From positions 434,001 through 498,000 of the forward strand of contig CAJNDS010002261.1 in NCBI GenBank assembly GCA_905221605.1: a DNA stretch of 64,000 nucleotides, given 5' to 3'. The DNA is from Symbiodinium natans. Taxonomy: Eukaryota; Sar; Dinophyceae; Suessiales; Symbiodiniaceae. Below the pieces are notes generated by a model, which worked only from the letters and a program-made list of their open reading frames with translations, was not told the DNA's origin and made no database searches. The position numbers were made by a program, and so were the translations under genes. Positions within the stretch are counted from its first letter, which is position 1. Every line of letters begins with the position of its first letter. Shown here one piece after another: positions 62,901-64,000 of this stretch.

Positions 62901-63802
62901 CCCCTAAAACCCTAACGTGCTCAGAAAATATCCTGAACCTGTAACTCCCCACACCCACAACTACCCTTCAGTGGCAGCTGCCGCAGTCACCAAAGCATTC
63001 GCCTTTCTCAAGCACTGCCCCGGGCCCCATGATACCAGCAGTTTTTTATAAAGATGAATATTCTTAGCGGGAAGAACCCCAAACGATAGCGGCACAAGTG
63101 CCCATGAACCTCTAAACGACTACACTGCACGATTTTCCCCCGTAGCCCGTAGCCTTGAGAGGTTCAGAGCATGAAAGAATAGAGTGATTGCACTACTCCA
63201 AAATACAAGGGAGTGCATCACAGCCTCTAAGTACCCTAAACCTTAAACCCGAAACCATCGACAGGCCATGAACTCTGAGAGTTCGCGAAGCCACCTCGTT
63301 CTGCTCATCAAAATCATCAGCGTGAACAAGCGCCCTCGGCCCGTGCTCGTGGGATCCTATAGGGTTGTGGGCCCTTGGGTTGTTGGCCCTTGGGTTGTTG
63401 TTTATTTCTTCTGATTGGGTTTAAGAGGACCTCGACCCCGAGCCCCAAGCCCGTTCTTTTTGTGCTTGCCGGCACTTCAGTGCTCATTCATGCATAGGTG
63501 TGAGTTAAGGGCGTATATCGGAACAGCACCTAGAGTAAACTGCTGGGCACTGTTCCAAGGTGGGGGAGGATCCAACCTACTGGCTCCAAACCTGCAGAGA
63601 TGTTTTGAAAGACCAGGTCGGTACTCACAGCGATTTCAGGAAAGACGTTTCATTTGGCCCCTTAAAGACGAAAGAAACACCTAGCGGTACCTATTTCGGT
63701 TCTAGGGGCCCTGTAAGAACCCCCAAGCCCTAAACCGCCTGCGGCTGTGCCAGGGAGACCAAAGAGACGCTGAAGGGCAAGATGCTCATGTGCGGCTTGG
63801 CC
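21733..63802 (+). CDS. Kinesin-14 (KCBP-like C-terminal motor), very large partial gene
   Basis: About 40 short exons in phase. In order: an acidic and Ser-rich segment (21733-24280), lysine-rich tail exons (25716-27275), an Ala/Glu/Lys coiled-coil stalk (27597-39501), then the motor (39923-63802). The neck LHNAVE-DLKGSIRVFCRVRP and a motor placed after the stalk are diagnostic of minus-end-directed kinesin-14; the SMLELYCNAIVDLL segment resembles plant KCBP. Motor landmarks: YGQTGAGKTFTMYG P-loop, NSESSRSH switch I, and CGLAG switch II lacking the usual Asp. The gene continues past the window. A 14.6-kb intron (42842-57463) contains an acid-amidase gene. Exon joins in the stalk are the most parsimonious, not proven. 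Confidence 0.88.
21946..21993 (+). CDS. Tail exon KLKLPTLDPETASCK (tentative)
   Basis: Starts after GCGAG and encodes KLKLPTLDPETASCK with split codons at both ends. A GC donor gives phase 1, matching 22835. Confidence 0.48.
22835..22875 (+). CDS. Tail exon AESLSTEAQSIEK (tentative)
   Basis: After GACAG it completes a Gly codon, then encodes AESLSTEAQSIEK. GC donor at 22876, phase 0. Confidence 0.5.
23256..23350. repeat. TATGTC-type imperfect simple repeat
   Basis: Degenerate tandem TATGTCTATGTCTA/TATGCCTATG units. The Met/Ser-rich frame over it is probably not a gene. Confidence 0.6.
24248..24280 (+). CDS. Tail exon ESAVSPASALS (tentative)
   Basis: After TTTTCAG encodes ESAVSPASALS; a GA donor is phase 0. 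The region before it (24000-24230) is CCCTAAA-like and the region after is TTTAGGG-like, as for other exons here. Confidence 0.48.
25716..25757 (+). CDS. Kinesin tail exon, Lys-rich
   Basis: Encodes TPGAKKKVAKKKPK. Basic tails in kinesin-14 bind microtubules or cargo. GA donor, phase 0. The acceptor here (GGCAG|A) departs from the AG|G rule, so the start is less certain. Confidence 0.55.
25787..25879. repeat. MITE-like element, GGATGTTCCCC family, copy 1
   Basis: 93 bp bounded by imperfect inverted repeats of about 25 bp: GGATGTTCCCCTTCTACCAG at the left, with the complement of its kind at 25855-25879 (ending GGGGGAACATCC). It sits in an intron. A relative is at 62170-62288. Confidence 0.72.
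26105..26166 (+). CDS. Kinesin tail exon, Gly/Ala/Glu
   Basis: Encodes EGEEASPSDGAGATAAEATT. The precise donor is uncertain: a GA donor after GATAA would be phase 0. Confidence 0.6.
26704..26727 (+). CDS. Kinesin tail exon AAKKKKKD
   Basis: Encodes AAKKKKKD after CTCAG, immediately followed by TTTAGGG repeats. Very short, so assignment rests on composition and context. Confidence 0.5.
27225..27275 (+). CDS. Kinesin tail exon, Lys-rich
   Basis: Encodes DGEATKGEKGTKKKKAA after GCCAG. A GA donor in phase 0 leads to AKADTG at 27597. Confidence 0.6.
27597..27641 (+). CDS. Kinesin stalk exon
   Basis: Encodes AKADTGLGEKGMMEA after GCAAAG. GA donor, phase 0 at both ends. GGCCG occurs at both intron junctions. 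Confidence 0.62.
27703..27815. repeat. MITE-like element, TAGGACCC family, copy 2
   Basis: The left arm TAGGACCCGGAGTAGGCCCT matches the element at 14081, and the right arm TTACTCCTGGGTCTAG is its imperfect inverse. It lies in a stalk intron. Confidence 0.65.
28045..28165. repeat. Variant heptamer array (CCCTAAG)n/(CCCTGAG)n
   Basis: Homogeneous blocks of CCCTAAG then CCCTGAG, so telomere-like variants have been amplified locally just before the exon at 28193. Confidence 0.95.
28193..28231 (+). CDS. Kinesin stalk exon
   Basis: Encodes AVAAEADMAITVQ after CTCCAG. GA donor, phase 0. Flanked by a CCCTGAG array upstream and TTTAGGG downstream. Confidence 0.62.
28702..28731 (+). CDS. Kinesin stalk exon
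   Basis: Encodes EPSEKKDEAH (30 nt) after GCCAAG; GT donor. Confidence 0.55.
29097..29210. repeat. (CTTCAAACC)n simple array
   Basis: Tandem CCCTTCAAA units with some CCCCTTCAAA, an amplified telomere-like variant in the intron before 29282. Confidence 0.93.
29282..29341 (+). CDS. Kinesin stalk exon
   Basis: Encodes AAQPLGPTDEELAKAAEMKK, exactly 20 codons. GC donor. The next exon also begins AGGCCA, the same bases as at this donor, a short direct repeat flanking the intron. Confidence 0.7.
30058..30110 (+). CDS. Kinesin stalk exon
   Basis: Encodes AKQKASDELKEASGAGD plus two bases. A GA donor joins to 30458 to give V-LEAALEK. Helical, charged composition. Confidence 0.65.
30458..30494 (+). 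CDS. Kinesin stalk exon
   Basis: Encodes LEAALEKARKAE after one base completing a codon; GT donor. Strong coiled-coil composition. Confidence 0.68.
30920..30967 (+). CDS. Kinesin stalk exon
   Basis: Encodes VSAAEIEAAEKALRRF; the donor (GC after F) is approximate. Preceded by CCCTAAA repeats and followed by TTTAGGG-like DNA. Confidence 0.68.
31306..31371 (+). CDS. Kinesin stalk exon
   Basis: Encodes VLATERLRQEARKKLQAAKD then AF, a typical coiled-coil heptad pattern. The end may be 31365 if a GC donor is used. Confidence 0.68.
32074..32100 (+). CDS. Kinesin stalk exon (27 nt)
   Basis: Encodes DSGNVDALK after GCGCAG; GC donor, phase 0. Confidence 0.52.
32649..32699 (+). CDS. Kinesin stalk exon
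   Basis: Encodes AALEEAKTSGLEGSELK. Starts after CCGAG; the donor is approximate, since the frame stays open into AVEEQ. Confidence 0.65.
32944..32994 (+). CDS. Kinesin stalk exon
   Basis: Encodes DLIAAAESKEKVEAETA; the end is approximate. No exon was found for the next kilobase, which is low-information intron. Confidence 0.65.
34004..34045 (+). CDS. Kinesin stalk exon
   Basis: Encodes VALKTATSERNADL; GC donor, phase 0, joining to VHGLKFA. Confidence 0.58.
34704..34739 (+). CDS. Kinesin stalk exon
   Basis: Encodes VHGLKFAIQQAK after GGCCAG; GA donor, then TTTAGGG-rich intron. Confidence 0.62.
35083..35133 (+). CDS. Kinesin stalk exon
   Basis: Encodes EAGIEASLIKAAEACWG to a GTGAGG donor, or ends at 35121 with a GC donor. 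CCCTAAA repeats lie upstream and three TTTAGGG units downstream. Confidence 0.65.
35499..35600. repeat. (CTTTTGGG)n array
   Basis: About ten tandem GGGCTTTT units in an intron, another locally amplified G-rich variant. Confidence 0.95.
36044..36097 (+). CDS. Kinesin stalk exon
   Basis: Encodes DVLLVEEPKLLAREQLAE; GC donor (or GT at 36106), phase 0. Confidence 0.62.
36523..36555 (+). CDS. Kinesin stalk exon
   Basis: Encodes VTKAGLIAASS; a GA donor is suggested. Confidence 0.52.
36757..36952. repeat. (CAACCCCT)n array
   Basis: About 23 tandem CAACCCCT units in an intron. The Pro/Leu/Asn/Ser/Thr/Gln frames across it are repeat artefacts. Confidence 0.97.
37166..37219 (+). CDS. Kinesin stalk exon
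   Basis: Encodes AAIEASKKANLDAGEYAK, 18 codons; GC donor, phase 0. Confidence 0.7.
37661..37693 (+). CDS. Kinesin stalk exon
   Basis: Encodes AEELLRREEEK after TTGCAG; GA donor. It joins in phase to EKLLKRV. Confidence 0.68.
37861..37985. repeat. Intronic repeat, GGGACC..TCAGAGAACC family, copy 1
   Basis: Shares an extended interrupted match with 58573-58690: GTAC..CTCCG..CTA(T)AGGA.CA..AG.GGGACC.TA..TCAGAGAACC. Both are in introns of the same gene. Confidence 0.5.
38173..38283. repeat. CCCTAAA/CCCTGAG mixed array
   Basis: Telomere heptamers interspersed with CCCTGAG variants directly upstream of the exon at 38300. Confidence 0.93.
38300..38347 (+). CDS. Kinesin stalk exon
   Basis: Encodes EKLLKRVNEVLAESQQ, 16 codons, with a clear heptad pattern; GC donor. 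Confidence 0.72.
38826..38888 (+). CDS. Kinesin stalk exon near neck
   Basis: Encodes VDMKSIDALREMREKLQTAL then K; a GA donor in phase 0 leads to DLVAIDQ. Confidence 0.72.
39451..39501 (+). CDS. Kinesin-14 neck exon
   Basis: Encodes DLVAIDQRRKKLHNAVE. The R-K-LHN-x-x segment directly before DLKGSIRVFCRVRP is the conserved kinesin-14 neck. GT donor at 39502. Confidence 0.85.
39605..39895. repeat. CCCCAAA and CCCAAAG heptamer arrays
   Basis: Blocks of CCCCAAA surround a block of CCCAAAG (39729-39812). The Gly/Phe/Trp-rich minus-strand frames here are artefacts. Confidence 0.96.
39923..39976 (+). CDS. Kinesin motor exon 1 (beta-1, CRVRPL)
   Basis: Encodes DLKGSIRVFCRVRPLSKK, the start of the kinesin-14 motor (G-IRVFCRVRPL). 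A GA donor in phase 0 is the only one consistent with the next exon. A tempting GTAAGA just upstream is out of phase. Confidence 0.92.
40700..40880. repeat. Composite purine microsatellite (GT)n(GA)n(GGGA)n(GA)n(GT)n
   Basis: A nearly mirror-symmetric simple repeat in a kinesin intron. The Arg/Glu and Ser/Leu/Pro frames over it are artefacts. Confidence 0.97.
41069..41092 (+). CDS. Kinesin motor exon 2 (24 nt)
   Basis: Encodes AVDQMTVK, joining SKK to VKDEQFGFDAVF. GT donor. The acceptor could lie slightly upstream. Confidence 0.72.
41382..41432 (+). CDS. Kinesin motor exon 3
   Basis: Encodes VKDEQFGFDAVFTPGTQ, matching the motor's F-FD-VF segment. GC donor at 41433, phase 0. Confidence 0.9.
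41824..41872 (+). CDS. Kinesin motor exon 4
   Basis: Encodes EEVFEDCRDLVQSAAD plus one base. The GC donor (GCGTGA) at 41873 joins to 42169 to give DGYNVTMFA. Confidence 0.93.
42169..42190 (+). CDS. Kinesin motor exon 5 (22-nt micro-exon)
   Basis: Completes Gly and encodes YNVTMF plus two bases of Ala. The result, DGYNVTMFAYGQTGAGKT, is exactly the kinesin sequence before the P-loop. GC-AG intron upstream, GT-AG downstream. Confidence 0.93.
42787..42841 (+). CDS. Kinesin motor exon 6 (P-loop)
   Basis: Encodes YGQTGAGKTFTMYGAKGG, the ATP-binding P-loop. The GT donor at 42842 opens the 14,622-bp intron; the in-phase continuation PGNEGTAPRTI lies at 57464. Confidence 0.95.
43646..43760 (+). CDS. 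Amidase exon 1: start codon and signal peptide
   Basis: ATG begins MSTATFPSMFLLLALAAFSV followed by TDGSWIEDEDC. Short polar start, hydrophobic core FLLLALAAF, small residues, then an acidic W-x-ED-x-C stretch like the mature start of acid ceramidase. The second Met at 43670 is an alternative start. Donor not placed. The AG sites at about 43500 could be spliced-leader acceptors. A minus-strand frame covering the same bases is its shadow. Confidence 0.7.
43646..55799 (+). CDS. Acid ceramidase/NAAA-family amidase gene, nested in kinesin intron
   Basis: About 16 exons encode a secreted or lysosomal-type Ntn amidase that would cleave fatty-acid amides such as ceramides or N-acylethanolamines. 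In order: signal peptide (43646), N-terminal PPRRLTVNLDEAP strand (44417), YYKDYAQEMHGIAAALNLSVG, LINLVYQVEGIGTSC, NTTGPC, QGRNLDWD, VEVDYQRGGKTAFTG, MIGILHGVYGGKF, NVAVNLLE, GGKTPTHVIRKAME, ANPAYFVIAG, QTNYDPWT, YDNRR, and TKNHHTDITSVM. Every motif is in the family order and most joins are phase-checked. The nucleophile should be a Cys in the GTSC..NTTGPC region; which one is unclear. Weak points are the second exon, the 52.2-53.7 kb join and the true 3' end. All lies on the same strand as the kinesin. Confidence 0.88.
44417..44499 (+). CDS. Amidase exon: N-terminal strand
   Basis: Encodes ALRIRTSERLAAPPRRLTVN then LDEAPAS plus two bases. PP-x-x-TVNLD-x-x-P is the conserved start of acid ceramidase/NAAA. 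Classic GTGAGG donor at 44500. Confidence 0.85.
44987..45011. repeat. Poly-G run (25 nt)
   Basis: Uninterrupted G tract followed by GTGTGTG in an amidase intron. Length may be unreliable. Confidence 0.95.
46194..46870. repeat. Tandem repeat of about 255 bp, three copies
   Basis: GTGTGTCCGGAGGCCTCCGT recurs at 46369 and 46624; a partial diverged copy begins at 46194. Each full copy has a short open frame starting MIRLWNHLVLSKEFIKKRR that is nearly identical in two copies. It lies in an amidase intron. Not recognised. Confidence 0.9.
47083..47148 (+). CDS. Amidase exon KYIPAAVLPLVNSIAK
   Basis: Encodes KYIPAAVLPLVNSIAKTLQS and V with split codons at both ends. It fits the helix between the N-terminal strand and the YYKDYAQEM motif. 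GC donor at 47149. Confidence 0.78.
47374..47443 (+). CDS. Amidase exon YYKDYAQEMHGIA
   Basis: Encodes YYKDYAQEMHGIAAALNLSV then GEI. Y..EM.GIA.AL.L..GE is a signature of the family. GC donor at 47444, phase 0. Confidence 0.9.
47940..47989 (+). CDS. Amidase exon LINLVYQVEGIGTSC
   Basis: Encodes VLINLVYQVEGIGTSC plus two bases. A GA donor joins to 48731, giving K-NTTGPC. The N-L-V-Y-x-x-E segment precedes the catalytic cysteine in this family. Confidence 0.92.
48731..48755 (+). CDS. Amidase micro-exon NTTGPC
   Basis: Completes Lys and encodes NTTGPCPS, the probable nucleophile region (Cys at 48747-48749). The GA donor placement is tentative. Confidence 0.68.
48959..48989 (+). CDS. Amidase exon AEDPVWQG
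   Basis: Encodes GSAAEDPVWQ plus one base. The GC donor at 48990 joins to 49674 to give QGRNLDW. Confidence 0.82.
49674..49707 (+). CDS. Amidase exon RNLDWD
   Basis: Completes Gly and encodes RNLDWDLDSS plus two bases. G-RNLDW is a hallmark of the family. GC donor at 49708. Confidence 0.9.
50119..50176 (+). CDS. Amidase exon VEVDYQRGGK
   Basis: Encodes YVVEVDYQRGGKTAFTGVQ. The V-F-RGGK-F-G pattern matches acid ceramidase/NAAA. GC donor at 50177. Confidence 0.92.
50339..50389 (+). CDS. Amidase exon MIGILHGVYGGKF
   Basis: Encodes VLGMIGILHGVYGGKFS; GC donor at 50390. It matches the family's G-x-G-x-LTGM-P-G-F-S-S segment. Confidence 0.92.
50561..50614 (+). CDS. Amidase exon ARDRGGNVAVNLLE
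   Basis: Encodes AQLNARDRGGNVAVNLLE, 18 codons; GA donor at 50615, phase 0. Confidence 0.9.
51441..51503 (+). CDS. Amidase exon GGKTPTHVIRKAME
   Basis: Encodes EILLGGKTPTHVIRKAMETA then Q; GA donor at 51504. The family has G-x-P-x-x-x-RK-x-x-E here. Confidence 0.92.
51863..51879 (+). CDS. Amidase micro-exon (17 nt) DFDDF
   Basis: Encodes DFDDF plus two bases. The GT donor at 51880 joins to 52121, giving AQDFDDFELFLLSERLANPA, as expected for the family (DFD..V..LA..P). Confidence 0.8.
52121..52225 (+). CDS. Amidase exon RLANPAYFVIAG
   Basis: Encodes LFLLSERLANPAYFVIAGAQ then HGQAMAV. P-x-YF-x-x-GG/AG is a conserved strand of the family. The end is approximate. Confidence 0.87.
52965..53092. 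repeat. Interstitial telomeric array (CCCTAAA)n
   Basis: About 18 CCCTAAA units, one changed to CCCTATA. Confidence 0.98.
53629..53700 (+). CDS. Amidase exon TRTLVNVEVL (tentative)
   Basis: A frame reads STVSTRTLVNVEVLL, which resembles the family's VITR..V.V strands after the YF-x-x-AG strand. Joins to both neighbours were not phase-resolved. Confidence 0.45.
54255..54292 (+). CDS. Amidase exon WFRLQTNYDPWT
   Basis: Completes Asp and encodes WFRLQTNYDPWT; the QTNYD-W motif is diagnostic. A GC donor in phase 0 joins to 55330 (AVPNYDNRR). Confidence 0.9.
54531..54616. repeat. CCCTAAA/CCCTCAA array
   Basis: Mixed CCCTAAA and CCCTCAA heptamers in the amidase intron. Confidence 0.95.
55330..55422 (+). 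CDS. Amidase exon YDNRRQPSVK
   Basis: Encodes AVPNYDNRRQPSVKNAASFC then AQGADEACVTK, 31 codons; GC donor. The D-RR-x-x-x-x-x following QTNYD-W matches the family. Confidence 0.85.
55716..55799 (+). CDS. Amidase last recognised exon TKNHHTDITSVM
   Basis: Encodes VMTTWPTKNHHTDITSVMCP then RTGFMSSL. The T-x-x-T-x-x-VM-P pattern fits the C-terminal strands. A GT donor follows at 55800, or the frame may continue to a stop near 55890. Confidence 0.78.
56822..56966. repeat. (CT)n/(CCCT)n pyrimidine microsatellite
   Basis: CT-rich simple repeat in the large kinesin intron, downstream of the amidase gene. Complementary in type to the GA tract at 40700-40880. Confidence 0.97.
57464..57499 (+). CDS. 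Kinesin motor exon 7
   Basis: Encodes PGNEGTAPRTIH, the segment that follows the P-loop in kinesins (PG...PR-I). A GA donor at 57500 joins in phase 0 to EIYRVCEQ. Confidence 0.88.
57530..57716. repeat. (GGGTTTAA)n G-rich octamer array
   Basis: Tandem TTTAAGGG/GGGTTTGA units at the 5' side of the intron after exon 7, in the G-rich orientation expected for an intron start here. Confidence 0.93.
58332..58358 (+). CDS. Kinesin motor exon 8 (27 nt)
   Basis: Encodes EIYRVCEQA, giving APRTIHEIYRVCEQA. GA donor at 58359, phase 0. Confidence 0.82.
58573..58690. repeat. Intronic repeat, GGGACC..TCAGAGAACC family, copy 2
   Basis: Related to 37861-37985 (shared AGGGACC.TA..TCAGAGAACC.CCC). Contains an internal palindrome ACATAAGGCTCCGCCTTATG. 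Confidence 0.55.
59072..59118 (+). CDS. Kinesin motor exon 9
   Basis: Encodes GSDRFTYTVMGSMLE plus two bases. The GC donor at 59119 joins to 59835, giving SMLELYCNAIVDLL, a kinesin-14 signature. Confidence 0.92.
59835..59869 (+). CDS. Kinesin motor exon 10
   Basis: Completes Leu and encodes YCNAIVDLLAK plus one base. GC donor at 59870. Confidence 0.92.
60046..60092 (+). CDS. Kinesin motor exon 11
   Basis: Completes Gly and encodes QSKAKLNIRQEKSGS, the L-I-x-x-x-x-G segment before VYVEGL. GC donor at 60093. Confidence 0.9.
61071..61101 (+). CDS. Kinesin motor exon 12 (31 nt)
   Basis: Encodes VYVEGLHEEQ plus one base, equivalent to the family's V-V-N/G-L-E. GT donor at 61102. Confidence 0.9.
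61800..61840. repeat. Short (CTA)n/(CGA)n microsatellite
   Basis: Trinucleotide tract in a kinesin intron. Confidence 0.85.
61932..61982 (+). CDS. Kinesin motor exon 13
   Basis: Completes Cys and encodes NSAAELMAMLERRFGM plus one base, the EL-x-x-LE-G helix before switch I. GC donor at 61983. Confidence 0.9.
62170..62288. repeat. MITE-like element, GGATGTTCCCC family, copy 2
   Basis: The left side has CCCTTCTGCTATCAGTCC and the right end CTAGTACAAGGGGGAACATCC, related to the termini of 25787-25879. Internal CTCT(G/A)(T/C)AGGGATCATA is duplicated. Confidence 0.6.
62577..62608 (+). CDS. Kinesin motor exon 14 (32 nt)
   Basis: Encodes GNDQRTVAAT after two bases completing Gly. It joins to AMNSESSRSH in phase 0 with a GC donor; R-x-V-x-x-T-x-MN-x-SSRSH is the switch I consensus. 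Confidence 0.88.
63265..63329 (+). CDS. Kinesin motor exon 15 (switch I)
   Basis: Encodes AMNSESSRSHLVLLIKIISV then N plus two bases. SSRSH is the nucleotide-sensing switch I. GC donor at 63330. Confidence 0.96.
63754..63802 (+). CDS. Kinesin motor exon 16 (switch II)
   Basis: Completes Lys and encodes ETKETLKGKMLMCGLA. The KGK-L-x-x-DLAGSE region is recognisable, but the switch II Asp is Gly (GGC at 63794-63796). A GA donor at 63803 is proposed; the remaining motor lies outside the window. Confidence 0.9.
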
Positions 63803-64000
63803 GAAACCCTCAACACGCACGCGAGACCCCAGGGTGCAGGGTTCAGGTTAACAAGCCCAAACCCTACACAGTCCTACATATTCAACCTCGTATGAACCGA
63901 TGTAAACCCACAAGCCGTATCACTAGGCCCTGCATACCTTCCAAAAGAGAAGCAACCTGCACCAAAATCCGAAACCTGAACGCTTCTTGCCTGCGAGGGG
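63803..64000. other. Start of next kinesin intron
   Basis: No coding island is recognised before the right edge. Confidence 0.5.

Overview
This window looks like nuclear DNA of a dinoflagellate, probably Symbiodiniaceae or a close relative; the species cannot be named. Four things point there. Coding sequence is cut into very short exons of 17-80 nt. Introns follow an AG|G acceptor rule and use GT, GC and GA donors. Plant-type telomere heptamers (TTTAGGG/CCCTAAA) are scattered through the introns. The protein families present, especially the DGSVVTWG repeat proteins, are typical of the group. Because exons are so short, few single open frames are genes. The gene models here were built by translating short islands and checking that they join in phase and match known families.

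Layout. 1-975 is a 53-bp minisatellite that runs off the left edge. 977-4725 is mostly intronic or intergenic, with one likely Pro/Thr-rich exon at 2378-2607. 4726-18238 (+) is an RCC1-like gene with eight repeats of about 40 residues. One of its introns (7995-18166) is 10 kb long. It holds two (CTA)n tracts, four copies of a hairpin-forming repeat whose stems covary, and two minus-strand pieces of a decayed LINE. One LINE piece carries endonuclease and reverse transcriptase; the other carries zinc fingers followed by a ubiquitin-specific-protease-like domain. A small Ty1/copia remnant lies at 18853-19062.

19229-21178 (+) encodes two ankyrin repeats. From 21733 to the right edge a long series of in-phase exons encodes an acidic and lysine-rich tail, an Ala/Glu/Lys coiled-coil stalk, and then a C-terminal (kinesin-14, KCBP-like) motor domain. 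I recovered 16 motor exons, from the neck and strand beta-1 at 39923 to switch II at 63802. The gene continues past the window. The ankyrin exons join this series in phase and may be its N-terminus.

Between the P-loop exon (ending 42841) and the next motor exon (starting 57464) there is a 14.6-kb intron. It contains a complete-looking same-strand gene of the acid ceramidase/N-acylethanolamine acid amidase (NAAA) family (43646 to about 55800), with its own start codon and signal peptide.

The most striking general pattern is in the introns. They tend to start with TTTAGGG-like DNA and end with CCCTAAA-like DNA, so the two ends are inverted repeats, and short AGG-type direct repeats often sit at the two junctions. 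This suggests many are transposon-like introns (introners) with telomere-like termini. Intron stretches not listed separately hold only this degenerate heptamer DNA, homopolymer runs and microsatellites, with no other gene that I can support.
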